A stretch of DNA of 64,000 nt, from NCBI RefSeq assembly GCF_002286975.1, contig NZ_NSKB01000001.1, forward strand, positions 126,733-190,732, written 5' to 3'. This stretch comes from Halomonas salipaludis. GTDB taxonomy: Bacteria; Pseudomonadota; Gammaproteobacteria; Pseudomonadales; Halomonadaceae. Positions 17,176 through 26,042 of this stretch are shown piece by piece (positions within the stretch are counted from its first letter, which is position 1; every line of letters begins with the position of its first letter). The position numbers were made by a program, and so were the translations under genes. Under the pieces are notes generated by a model that was given only the letters and a program-made list of their open reading frames with translations, had not been told where the DNA came from and made no database searches.

Positions 17176-19347
17176 TTACGGCGTCCCTGAGCGGATTCGG
17201 TCGAGAATGATCGATGCAATATCCCTGCGCGCCTGAGGGTCCTGCTCCACCAGTTCCAGCAGGGCGTCGCGCGGGATGGCCAGGGTCTCTACCGGGCCAT
17301 CCGCTGTCACCCGTACCGTTGCCGTTCGCGCTCTGGCTTCGAGAATGCCGATTTCGCCAAAATGGTCGCCTGGCTGGAGCGTTGCCACCTGCTGCGTGCC
17401 GTTCGCATCCTCGATCAGCACAGCAACCGTCCCGGTGAGCAGGATGTAAAACCAGTCGGCATCATCGCCCTGGCGAATGATGGTGTCGTCGGCCTCGAAG
17501 CGTTTCAGCGAGCCGGTTCCAGCCAACGTTCTCAGCCGCTCTGAGGTGAGCGCAGGCAGGGCTTTGTGCACACGGGTTGTGAGGTAGCGCTGGCGCAGCG
17601 CGGCCGCGATTTCGCCGGGCACCAGATCATCCTTGAGCACGATGGCCAGGAAGTCGTCCCGGGTCATCTCCAGCACCAGCGTGGGGGTAGTCGATAGACA
17701 GTTGGCGGTTCTGCGACCCTCCCCAAGCAGTCCGATTTCGCCAAAGTAGTTGCCTGGCTCGAGGCTGGCCAGGTGTTCATTCGATCCCGACGTTACCTCG
17801 ACAGTACCTTCGATCAGGACATGGAATGTCTCGGCCTGCTCTCCCTTACGTAGGATGTAATCACCGGACTCATGGCGGCGTGGGGTCACATTGTCGAGTC
17901 TTTCGCGCATGGCGGGTTTCGCCAGGCGGCCACTTTCGAAAAGCTCATCGAGTGCGTTGACGGCAAGTTGCGTGTGATCCGTCTTTCCCGCCGCATGCTC
18001 GCTGCGCTCGTCAATAAAACGGATACGGAACTTGCGATCGGGTGCCGGCAGCGGAGCGAGGACGGTGCGCAGCGGATCATTGGCCGGTACGCGCTCGAAG
18101 GTGCGTCGGTGAATGATCCGGCTGATCGAAACCAGGGTGCAGGTCTCTACCAGCCCCCCTGCTGGGCAGACGCGTTTGCCATATCCGTAAGGCGCGTATG
18201 CACGGCGCTGTTTGTGTTCATTGCGTGGTGCGCGGCACCGGTCTGGATCGAAGCGGTGAGGCTGCGGATAAAAGTCGGCACTGAAGTGGTTAGGGACCCC
18301 GCTATAGACGCAGAATTGCCCCTTGGGAACCGTGTGGCCGTTGAATTCGAAAGGTTCATCGACCATGAATGGCATGCCCAGCGACACCGGATGTAGCCGC
18401 ATCGACTCCTTGAGCGCCGCATTCAGCGTGCTCATGCCGCGCAGGTCGAGGCTGTCGGGCAGCCCGTTGGCATAGGCGCCGTCGACCTCTTCGCGCACGC
18501 GCTCGTAGTGTTCGGGGTTCGATAGCAGGTCGTGCAGAAGGAAGGCGACCGTGCGGTTCATATACACCACGGTACCGATAATGCCGTACTGCAGCGTTGC
18601 CACCAGATCCTTGCGCGGCAGCGGGTTGCCGTCATCGTCTGTGGCGCTGACCAGGGCATCCAGGATCGTATACGGCATGCCATGGTCTGCCGGGCGATTT
18701 TCATAGCGCGTGAGTACCTCATCCGCCATCTTCATGACGTCGCGCCGCAGCTTTTTGTAGGCCGGCAGATGGACGCTGAACTCCGGCACCTTCTTGACGC
18801 CTATGTTCATTACCCACACCGCGTAGCGGTTGGCGGTATCGAAGTAGGCGTCCAGGCTCTCACCACACAGTAACCGGCTGTATTGATCGAAGCTGACGCG
18901 CGTGCATAGATCCATCACCGACACGGTGCTGCCCGGCGGATGTCGATCCAGGCCCTCATCCACGCAGCCGACGAGGTCGGGAATAAACTCTGCGGCCAAC
19001 TGACGGGAAAACGCCAGGCGTGCCTGATTGCGCAGATTCTGATACGCCCCAACGGGCTGCGTCAGCAGCACGACACCCCCGATCTGTTTGTCCACCGGAC
19101 CGAAAAACGCCTCCCGGCTCATGCCCTGCTCGCGGAATTCCAGCAGATGGTTCAGCGATTCCGGGCCGGCCATGATGGTGTAATTGCGAAACAGGTAGTT
19201 GACCTGAAACACCGGGCCGAGCTTCTCGTAGGCCTCACTGAAAAACCGATTGGCGTCTTTGGTCAGCAACTCGATCGTGTTGCCGAGCAGGGGTAAGCCA
19301 GGCAGGCTGGGTGGGGGCGTGGACTCGGTGGACTTCGAATCAGTCAT
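17176..19347 (-). CDS. Cytochrome P450 fused to two cyclic-nucleotide-binding domains
   Basis: 723 residues from the ATG at 19347 (an in-frame TTG directly precedes it). The P450 domain spans about 10-450: proline-rich start PSLPGLPLLGN, K-helix KESMRLHP (ExxR), PERF-like HRFDPDR, and heme loop YGYGKRVCPAGG with ligand Cys394. The loop deviates from FxxGxRxCxG at the Phe (Tyr) and last Gly (Ala). The I-helix reads GIIGTVVYMNRT and lacks the usual AGxDT acid-alcohol pair. Two cNMP domains follow (about 490-590 and 610-715), each with a phosphate-binding cassette: FGEIGLL-x4-RTAN and FGEIGIL-x4-RTAT. It lies 90 bp downstream of a squalene-synthase-like gene. Substrate, ligand and redox partner are unknown. 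Confidence 0.9.
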   Translation of the reverse strand: MTDSKSTESTPPPSLPGLPLLGNTIELLTKDANRFFSEAYEKLGPVFQVNYLFRNYTIMAGPESLNHLLEFREQGMSREAFFGPVDKQIGGVVLLTQPVGAYQNLRNQARLAFSRQLAAEFIPDLVGCVDEGLDRHPPGSTVSVMDLCTRVSFDQYSRLLCGESLDAYFDTANRYAVWVMNIGVKKVPEFSVHLPAYKKLRRDVMKMADEVLTRYENRPADHGMPYTILDALVSATDDDGNPLPRKDLVATLQYGIIGTVVYMNRTVAFLLHDLLSNPEHYERVREEVDGAYANGLPDSLDLRGMSTLNAALKESMRLHPVSLGMPFMVDEPFEFNGHTVPKGQFCVYSGVPNHFSADFYPQPHRFDPDRCRAPRNEHKQRRAYAPYGYGKRVCPAGGLVETCTLVSISRIIHRRTFERVPANDPLRTVLAPLPAPDRKFRIRFIDERSEHAAGKTDHTQLAVNALDELFESGRLAKPAMRERLDNVTPRRHESGDYILRKGEQAETFHVLIEGTVEVTSGSNEHLASLEPGNYFGEIGLLGEGRRTANCLSTTPTLVLEMTRDDFLAIVLKDDLVPGEIAAALRQRYLTTRVHKALPALTSERLRTLAGTGSLKRFEADDTIIRQGDDADWFYILLTGTVAVLIEDANGTQQVATLQPGDHFGEIGILEARARTATVRVTADGPVETLAIPRDALLELVEQDPQARRDIASIILDRIRSGTP

Positions 19348-19437
19348 CAAGCAGATTCCTGTTGTTGGGTGCTTGTCCGGCGATAGGCTGCATGCTGGTG
19401 GCGCTGCGCCAGACTGAGAAAAGCGCGGGGCGCATCT

Positions 19438-20496
19438 TCATGCATTTCTGTCATGGCCCGCCTGCAGGCGGTCGACTTCCTGTTCCTGAACGCTGGGCAG
19501 TCGGTAGCAGCTCAGCCGAAAGACACCTCGCAGCAGCGTATCGTTGACGACCGTGAGATTATTCGTGGCCACGATCATGCGCAGGCGTCGCCGCGAGATC
19601 TTGACCTGCTCGCTGGCAGTGAAGCCTGGATTGTTGGCAATGTTGCGCAGCGTCGAGAGCGCCATACCGATCGACCAGCTGCAGAAGCGGCGAATGCCGA
19701 CCTCAGAGGCGGGAATGCGCAGCGTATACTCTTGCGCCTGGCGCAGATGATGATGCGCAACGGCGACCAGAAAACGGATCCCGTCGCGATAGCCGGGATG
19801 ATTCTGCCAGTCATGTATCCGCATCAGGTCAACGCCACGCGCCGCGAAGACGTCGCGCGGGAGCCAGCAGATACTGCGCTGGCGATCATCCCAGACGTCT
19901 TTCAGAATGTTGGTCAACTGCAGTCCCTGGCCGAAGGCCAGCGACAGGCGCCGAAGCTCTTCGCGCTGGGCGTGGATTGTCGGATTGATCTCGGCGAACA
20001 GCCGAGTCAGCATTTCGCCAACGCAGCCAGCAGCCACGTAGCAGTAATCGCGCAGGCTGTCACTGTCTTCGAGCCCATACGGGTTCTTGAGACGTTCGAA
20101 ATTCGCCATGCCGTGGCACATGGTGGTTAAGCAATCGCGCAATGCCTGCTGCTGATCGACCGGCAATTCGCCGAAGGCGAGCAGTACGCCGGGTGTCTGG
20201 TCGATGAGTTCCCGTTCCAGGGGGGCTTGTACCAGTCCGGTAGCGAGCAGCGCCTCGGAGAACTTCCGGGCGGCGATGGGGTTATTCAGCCCATCCAGCA
20301 GGCGCTGGTAATGAGCGTCTTTTTCGTCGGGCGCCATGGCGGTGCTATCTTCCACCGTGTCGGCAATACGGCACAGTAAATAGGCATTGGTGATCGCCGG
20401 GCGCAGCGAAATCGGCAACTGCGGAATGGTCAGCGCAAAGGTCCGAGAAACGCCGGGCAGCAGCCGGTTCTGTAGGGCGAGCGAGGCATGCCTCAT
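19438..20496 (-). CDS. Squalene/phytoene synthase-like prenyltransferase
   Basis: 352 residues, the squalene-synthase length. Both aspartate-rich motifs that bind magnesium-diphosphate are present: DTVED (Asp46-Asp50) and, in NILKDVWDD, DVWDD near residue 203. The block CYVAAGCVGEMLTRLF matches the conserved central helix. The family joins two prenyl diphosphates head-to-head. No hopanoid genes (hpnC/E, shc) or carotenoid genes lie nearby, so the product cannot be named. It is the promoter-proximal gene of a two-gene unit with the P450-cNMP fusion and is divergent from ispH, which supplies isoprenoid precursors. Confidence 0.9.
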   Translation of the reverse strand: MRHASLALQNRLLPGVSRTFALTIPQLPISLRPAITNAYLLCRIADTVEDSTAMAPDEKDAHYQRLLDGLNNPIAARKFSEALLATGLVQAPLERELIDQTPGVLLAFGELPVDQQQALRDCLTTMCHGMANFERLKNPYGLEDSDSLRDYCYVAAGCVGEMLTRLFAEINPTIHAQREELRRLSLAFGQGLQLTNILKDVWDDRQRSICWLPRDVFAARGVDLMRIHDWQNHPGYRDGIRFLVAVAHHHLRQAQEYTLRIPASEVGIRRFCSWSIGMALSTLRNIANNPGFTASEQVKISRRRLRMIVATNNLTVVNDTLLRGVFRLSCYRLPSVQEQEVDRLQAGHDRNA

Positions 20497-21058
20497 AGCA
20501 ACGTCATCTCCGATGTCGGGAGCAGGTATATTTCCCGCTCAAGCCAGATCATATTGAATGCCTCCGACCTCTCGGGATTGACGTGGAAAAGGCTCTCAGC
20601 GATACACAAGGCAGGTTTTCTTACCTACATGCAGCCGGGCTATTCTGTTCGATTGGCCGCATCTACAGGCGTTAACCAGTAATTCACGGAAGCAAGGCCG
20701 CTGGATTGAAAGCGTACCGGCCCGGTCAGCGCCCTGCAACGACCCCGTTCACGTTAGGCCGGCTTTTTCATCAGGGTGATGGTCACCACTTATATTCCTT
20801 TTTCGTCTAGATGGCCTTTCATCTATAGCATTTCTTGCAAAATGCCGGGCATGAGCGCAGGCGGGCTCATCGGCCATCGACAGGCTTTCCCAGTTTGTGA
20901 TTGGATCGGGGTGGGCATTAACCCCCCCACTGGCAGGGCGTACTCTGAGCCTCGAGATCGAAGCTTCGATGCCAGGCTAGCGCTGACGCCATCAAAGGCG
21001 TCGTGTAGTGTAAAGGCACTCTCCATTTCTAGCGATGCAGTGGCATCAAGGCGTGAGC
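20497..21058. other. Long divergent intergenic region between the prenyl synthase gene and ispH
   Basis: 562 bp without a convincing gene. It holds an inverted repeat GGTGA-TGG-TCACC at 20775-20787, an AT-rich stretch around 20787-20840, and a weak promoter-like pair on the plus strand (TTGACG near 20578, poor -10). A lone TGTGA near 20898 lacks the second half needed for a CRP site. The region must carry the promoters of both divergent units. Confidence 0.5.
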
Positions 21059-22066
21059 ATGGCTTCTGAAACAGCTTCCAAGGCGCTTCCAGAAACGACA
21101 GGCGAATCTCCCGTGCAGATCATGCTGGCCAATCCGCGCGGATTTTGTGCTGGGGTCAACCGGGCTATCGACATTGTCAATCGCGCTTTGGATGTATTTG
21201 GCCCGCCGATTTACGTGCGCCATGAAGTCGTCCATAACCGTTTTGTGGTCGAATCGCTACGCGAGCGTGGCGCGGTATTCGTCGAAGAGCTGGATGAAGT
21301 GCCGGATGACGTCATTGTGATTTTTTCTGCCCATGGCGTGTCGCGTGCAGTGCAGCAAGATGCCGAGCGGCGCGGTTTGAAAGTCTTCGACGCCACCTGC
21401 CCACTGGTTACCAAGGTTCACATGGAAGTGCTGCGCTACGCCAAGCGCGGCCAGGAGTGTGTGCTGATCGGTCACGCAGGACATCCCGAAGTGGCAGGCA
21501 CCATGGGGCGCTACGACACCTTCCACGGTGGCCGCATCTATCTCGTCGAGGATGAACACGACGCCGCCAATCTGGAGGTCAAGAATCCTGCCCAGCTGGC
21601 ATTCGTGACCCAGACGACGCTTTCGATGGATGATACCGCCAAGGTGATTGACGTCTTGCGGAGCAAATTCCCCGAGATCAGTGGCCCGCGAACGGATGAT
21701 ATTTGCTATGCCACCCAGAATCGCCAGGATGCGGTGCGTGAGTTGGCCGCTAAGAGCGATCTGGTGCTAGTGGTCGGTAGTGCCAATAGTTCCAACTCCA
21801 ATCGCCTGCGTGAGCTCTCCGAGAGCATAGGCAAACCGGCGTATTTGATCGACAGCGCCGAGCAGATCGATGCGAGCTGGCTGGATAACGTGCAGCGCGT
21901 GGGTGTCACTGCCGGTGCCAGCGCGCCCGAAGTGCTGGTGAAAGGCGTGATTGAACGGCTTAAATCCCTCGGTGCCGCCGTACCAGAAGAACTGGCAGGT
22001 TGCGAAGAAACCATCACGTTCTCCATGCCCTATGAGCTACGTCAGCAGGTGATTGCTAGCAGCTGA
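21059..22066 (+). CDS. ispH: 4-hydroxy-3-methylbut-2-enyl diphosphate reductase
   Basis: 335 residues from the ATG at 21059 (AAGG 6-7 nt upstream; an ATG at 21035 is possible). The three cluster-ligand cysteines are in [19 protein letters not shown] and [10 protein letters not shown], and the SAHGVS and GHAGHPEV motifs are intact. It makes IPP and DMAPP, the last step of the MEP pathway. The N-terminus is about 25 residues longer than E. coli IspH. In most gammaproteobacteria ispH follows lspA-fkpB; here it stands alone opposite a prenyl synthase gene. It could therefore be a second, pathway-dedicated copy. Enzyme identity is secure, paralogy is inference. Confidence 0.95.
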   Translation: MASETASKALPETTGESPVQIMLANPRGFCAGVNRAIDIVNRALDVFGPPIYVRHEVVHNRFVVESLRERGAVFVEELDEVPDDVIVIFSAHGVSRAVQQDAERRGLKVFDATCPLVTKVHMEVLRYAKRGQECVLIGHAGHPEVAGTMGRYDTFHGGRIYLVEDEHDAANLEVKNPAQLAFVTQTTLSMDDTAKVIDVLRSKFPEISGPRTDDICYATQNRQDAVRELAAKSDLVLVVGSANSSNSNRLRELSESIGKPAYLIDSAEQIDASWLDNVQRVGVTAGASAPEVLVKGVIERLKSLGAAVPEELAGCEETITFSMPYELRQQVIASS

Positions 22067-22225
22067 GCGAGCTGAAATCCTTACGCAACTGCATGTGTGT
22101 GATGGCGAAATAACATCAGCAAGGTTGCCGGCCGTATAAGCGCTTTCTACATGCCCTGGCACTGGTGGTCGCGCGCGCTGCGGCCCAACCAGTAGTGTAA
22201 GAAAAACCTTGAGGAATGTTCGGGC

Positions 22226-24433
22226 ATGGCATCAAAGACTCCCATCCGTACCTACAAGCGCTATTGGCACTGGTTGCAGTACGCTGGCGGTGTGTTGATC
22301 GTGATGCTGTTGCTTGTCGAGAAAACGGGCCTGCTGCCCTTCCCGTTGTTGGAGCGCCTGGAGTGGCAGGCTTACGACATGAAGGTGCGCAGCACCTTGT
22401 CGGAACAGGCGGACGCCTCCCTGGCCATTATCGACATTGACGAGCGCAGCCTTTACGAAGTGGGGCAATGGCCATGGCCGCGGGCTACGCTTGCGGATCT
22501 GGTGGACACGCTGTTCACCGAGTACGAGGCAGGGTTGCTGGGCATCGATGTGGTCTTTGCCGAACCTGAAACCTCGCTATGGCAACGGCACTGGGAGGAG
22601 CTCTCCCGCGATTACCCGGCGCTCGGTGAACTGCCGCCGCCTGTCGATGGCGACGAGCAGTTGTCGAACGCCCTGGCGGCCCACCCTGTTGTACTTGGTT
22701 ACTATTTCCAGGCGTCACGCCAACCCGGGGATCCGCCCTCTGTCGGGCAGTTGCCTCGCCCGGCGCTCCTAGAGGCGTCTGACCCGCTGCCGTTTCCTGC
22801 GCCCGAGCGCTATACCGCCAACCTGCCGATCCTGCAACAGAGCGCGATGAATGCGGGGTTTTTCGATAACCCGCGTGTGGACGACGACGGTGTATTTCGT
22901 CGCGTGCCCATGCTGCAACGTTGGGAGGGGGAGCTTTACCCCAACCTGCCGTTGGCGATGTTGCTCACGCTGCTGGGCGAGCCACCGATCACAGCGGTGC
23001 TGGGGGAGGGCGCTGGGGTGACGCAGTTGGAAGCCCTTGACGTCGGCGGGTTCGAGATCCCGGTGGATGGTCGTGGCGCCGCCCTGGTGCCCTGGTACGG
23101 GGCGCAAGGGCATTTCGACTATATTCCGGCAGTCGATGTGCTGGAGGGGCGCCTGGAGCCGGGGGCGCTGGCGGGAAAGACGCTGATACTGGGGGCCTCC
23201 GCCCCTGGATTGATGGATTTGCGCTCCACGCCGGTGGGGGGCGTCTACCCCGGGCCCGAGATCAACCTCAGCCTGCTGGCCGGCATGCTGCACCAGAGCA
23301 TCCACGCCCAGCCGCCGTGGGTGCTCGGGTTCGAGCTCGTGAGCCTGGTGGCCCTGGGCATGCTGATGGTGCTGCTCTATCCGCATCTCAATGCGCTACT
23401 GCTGGTCGCGATCAGTAGCGTACTGCTGGCGACGGCGCTAGGCGGTAACCTGTGGGCGTGGTATCAGGGGCTTGCGTTGCCCATCGCCGGCTTGCTGGTG
23501 CTGCTGGTGGCCCAGATGATGTGGCACCTGGCGATGAACTTTCTGCGCGAAACCCAGCAGAAGCGCTGGGTGGCCGAGCGCTTCGGACAGTACATTCCAC
23601 CACAGCTGGTGGAGGACATGGTCGATAGCGGCGAAAGCTTCGGGTTGGAAGGGGAGGAGCGTGAGCTCACCGTGCTGTTCTCGGATGTACGCGGCTTTAC
23701 CGCCTTTTCAGAGGCCATTGCGCCTGCAGAGCTTACTGAGGTGATGAACCGGCTGTTGACGCCGCTGACCGGCGCGATCCATCAGCACCGCGGTACCATC
23801 GACAAGTATATGGGCGATGCCATCATGGCGTTCTGGGGCGCACCGCTGCACGACACGCAACACGCCGAGCATGCGCTCGAGGGCGCCTTTGCCATGCTCG
23901 ACGCGCTCGAGGCCGTCAACCGCGAATTCATGGCCGAGGGCAAACCCGCACTGGCCATGGGGGTAGGGCTCAATACTGGCCCCATGAGCGTGGGCAACAT
24001 GGGCTCCAGCTTTCGCATGGCGTATACGGTGATGGGCGATAACGTCAACCTTGGCTCGCGCCTGGAGGGGTTGACCAAGGCCTATGGCGTGAGCGTGATC
24101 GTCAGCGAGAATACCGCCAAGCAGTTGCCCAGCTGGTGTTTCAGACGCTTGGATAAGGTGCGGGTGAAAGGTCGCAGCGCGCCGCTGTGGATTCTCGAGC
24201 CGCTCGGCCGCCAGGAGGCGCTGGGCGAATCACGGCGCGAGTGGCACGCCGCGTACGAGCAGGCGCTGGATCTCTATCACGCGGCGGATTTTGCTGCCGC
24301 CGGGCGCGCCTTCCAGGCGCTATCCGACCGGCAAGACGCTCCCACCCAGATGTACCTTGAGCGCATCGCGCTGTTCAAGGCAGCCCCACCCCCATCCGAC
24401 TGGGATGGGGTATGGACGCATACGGAGAAGTGA
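22226..24433 (+). CDS. CHASE2-domain adenylate cyclase
   Basis: 735 residues, with GAGGAA upstream of the ATG. One N-terminal span (about 20-38), a periplasmic CHASE2 sensor (about 45-375), three closely spaced spans (about 380-465) and a class III cyclase domain (about 480-665). Metal ligands are Asp487 (FSDVRGFT) and Asp531 (KYMGD); Lys527 and Asp605 (MGDNVN) are the pair that selects adenine; Asn608 and Arg612 are the transition-state residues. All are present, so it should make cAMP. It is convergent with the FecR gene, 11 bp apart, and lies 5 kb from a P450 carrying cNMP-binding domains. The CHASE2 ligand is unknown. Confidence 0.93.
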   Translation: MASKTPIRTYKRYWHWLQYAGGVLIVMLLLVEKTGLLPFPLLERLEWQAYDMKVRSTLSEQADASLAIIDIDERSLYEVGQWPWPRATLADLVDTLFTEYEAGLLGIDVVFAEPETSLWQRHWEELSRDYPALGELPPPVDGDEQLSNALAAHPVVLGYYFQASRQPGDPPSVGQLPRPALLEASDPLPFPAPERYTANLPILQQSAMNAGFFDNPRVDDDGVFRRVPMLQRWEGELYPNLPLAMLLTLLGEPPITAVLGEGAGVTQLEALDVGGFEIPVDGRGAALVPWYGAQGHFDYIPAVDVLEGRLEPGALAGKTLILGASAPGLMDLRSTPVGGVYPGPEINLSLLAGMLHQSIHAQPPWVLGFELVSLVALGMLMVLLYPHLNALLLVAISSVLLATALGGNLWAWYQGLALPIAGLLVLLVAQMMWHLAMNFLRETQQKRWVAERFGQYIPPQLVEDMVDSGESFGLEGEERELTVLFSDVRGFTAFSEAIAPAELTEVMNRLLTPLTGAIHQHRGTIDKYMGDAIMAFWGAPLHDTQHAEHALEGAFAMLDALEAVNREFMAEGKPALAMGVGLNTGPMSVGNMGSSFRMAYTVMGDNVNLGSRLEGLTKAYGVSVIVSENTAKQLPSWCFRRLDKVRVKGRSAPLWILEPLGRQEALGESRREWHAAYEQALDLYHAADFAAAGRAFQALSDRQDAPTQMYLERIALFKAAPPPSDWDGVWTHTEK

Positions 24434-24444
24434 GGTTATCTGGG

Positions 24445-26031
24445 TTATTCAGGTTGAGGTCCGATTTCTTCGAACACGCCGGTACCGCTGTAGTTGCCGA
24501 TATCGCCCCAGGTTTCAATTAGGCTCATGATGGCGGCGGCGTCTTCGCCGATATAGCGGCCTGTGAAATTTCCGCCGTCGAAGCAGCCGCTACCACCACA
24601 GGTCACATCATCTAGCGGAATATTGGCGAGAGAGAAGCTTTCAGTTGCCACGCTGCCGGACAGTGTGCCAAATCCATCGAGATGAATCTCAATTTCAATA
24701 CCACCAATGCCACCAACGTTGGAAAGCTCAATAGAGCTGTCGCTGAGAATAGGGATGATATCGCCACCTTCGTGGGGTACCAGCCCGGTGCCATCCACCC
24801 AGCTAAATGTAACGGAAGCCAATTCATCAATCTCGAAGGGATACGCTTCGTTTATCGTTAACTCCGGTGAGGCGGCGATAAAGACGACCGATTCCGGCAG
24901 CACATCGGTAGTGCCGTCCAACGTCACTTCCTGCCCGCTCTCCCAGTAGCCCCACACCACCTCGCCCGTTTCAATTTCTCTGGAACTCTGCGCGAAAGGC
25001 GGTGTGTTGGACTCATATAGCGCACCTATATAGTCAGTTCCGACGACGGTGGTCAGCGTGTTTTCAAAGACAACGGGCTCAAAGTCTAACCACGGCTCTG
25101 GTTCAGGCTCAGGCTCTGGTTCAGGCTCGGGTTCTGGTTCTGGTTCTGGTTCTGGTTCGGGCTCGGGCTCGGGCTCTGGTTCGGGCTCTGGTTCAGGCTC
25201 AGGCTCAGGCTCAGGCTCCGGAGCGGGGGTGGACGCGATGACATCTTCGGCATCACGCTCTGTATCGATCAGCTGTTCACTGCTCTCGGATTCACTCAGG
25301 GTGGCCTGCAGGTCCGCCGTATCCACGGGCGTCAGCGCTATTTCTTCGAAAAACGTGCTGCCCTGGGGCATGCTCTCCTCGAGTTGATCGAAGATACCGA
25401 TGCCACCCGGTGCCAGGCGCGGCGGTTCATCCAACGCAGGGGAGAAATAGACCTGGCCAGGGCGCACCAGGGTTTCGCCGGCGGCGGTGGACATGACCAG
25501 CAGGCCGCTTTCCACATAGAGGTAACTGCCGGCTTCGACGTCGGGCAGGGAGGGTATTCCTTGCTCGGGAACATGCAGCATTTGGAAGCTGGTCCCGCGG
25601 ATGCCCATGGTGGCGACCGGGGTGCTGTGGGTGACATTGTCAGGCGCGTCTCGGCCAATGGCGCCGGTGATGGCACGCAGGCCGCCGCGCACGAGCTCGC
25701 CACCCTGGGCGGAGTCTTCCGGGCTATCGTCATCGAGTTCATAGCGCTCGAGGGTGTAGCTGCTGTCTGGGCGAATGGCCTTGGTGCCGCCATCGCTGTA
25801 GCGCAGCTGTAGCGTGCTGGCACCTGCGGTGTGGAAGGTGTCACCGGCAAAGAAGTCGGCGCCACGTTCCGCGGCAATGCGTTCGCCATTGCGTTCGATG
25901 GTGGCGCTGCCGTGAACGAACATGACCTGCCCGGCAGGCGTGTCTGCGTGGGCGAGCATGGGCAGCAGCCCGGCACCAGCAATACCCAGCGATAGGCAGT
26001 GTGCCAGGGGATGTTTGGCAAAGAGGTTCAT
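24445..26031 (-). CDS. Secreted FecR-domain protein with Glu-Pro repeat and C-terminal barrel-like domain
   Basis: 528 residues. A signal peptide (about 1-29, ending LAHA) is followed by a FecR domain (about 34-180: [17 protein letters not shown], then [13 protein letters not shown]). Next comes a linker with 21 Glu-Pro dipeptides (25093-25218), then a beta-rich C-terminal region ending in [14 protein letters not shown] and YSGTGVFEE. That ending resembles the TbpB-like barrel found in Slam-dependent cargo. There is no lipobox. It begins 11 bp downstream of the TPR/beta-barrel gene. FecR domains sit in the periplasm in iron signalling, but no sigma/anti-sigma pair is nearby, so the role is likely structural or sensory. 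Confidence 0.8.
   Translation of the reverse strand: MNLFAKHPLAHCLSLGIAGAGLLPMLAHADTPAGQVMFVHGSATIERNGERIAAERGADFFAGDTFHTAGASTLQLRYSDGGTKAIRPDSSYTLERYELDDDSPEDSAQGGELVRGGLRAITGAIGRDAPDNVTHSTPVATMGIRGTSFQMLHVPEQGIPSLPDVEAGSYLYVESGLLVMSTAAGETLVRPGQVYFSPALDEPPRLAPGGIGIFDQLEESMPQGSTFFEEIALTPVDTADLQATLSESESSEQLIDTERDAEDVIASTPAPEPEPEPEPEPEPEPEPEPEPEPEPEPEPEPEPEPEPEPEPEPWLDFEPVVFENTLTTVVGTDYIGALYESNTPPFAQSSREIETGEVVWGYWESGQEVTLDGTTDVLPESVVFIAASPELTINEAYPFEIDELASVTFSWVDGTGLVPHEGGDIIPILSDSSIELSNVGGIGGIEIEIHLDGFGTLSGSVATESFSLANIPLDDVTCGGSGCFDGGNFTGRYIGEDAAAIMSLIETWGDIGNYSGTGVFEEIGPQPE
25093..25218 (-). repeat. 6-bp tandem repeat encoding 21 Glu-Pro dipeptides
   Basis: The minus strand alternates GAG/GAA and CCT/CCC/CCG/CCA codons, giving an uninterrupted EP dipeptide array inside the FecR gene. 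Third positions vary somewhat, so the array is maintained as protein as well as DNA. Such a linker would be extended, stiff and acidic. Slippage could change its length. Confidence 0.9.
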
Positions 26032-26042
26032 GTCCGGCTCCG

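Noticed and set aside
19438-20496. Hopanoid gene hpnC or hpnD
   Set aside because: No hpnE, shc or other hopanoid gene is in the window, so the family is stated but not the pathway.
20890-20915. Possible CRP site upstream of ispH
   Set aside because: Only a TGTGA half-site is present; the second half (TCACA) is missing at the right spacing.
25093-25218. CRISPR-like repeat array
   Set aside because: The unit is 6 bp with no spacers and it lies in frame inside a gene; it is a dipeptide repeat.
25049-25387. Gly-Ser repeat protein on the plus strand
   Set aside because: It is the reverse reading of the Glu-Pro repeat in the FecR gene; the sense gene has a signal peptide and FecR domain and explains the region.
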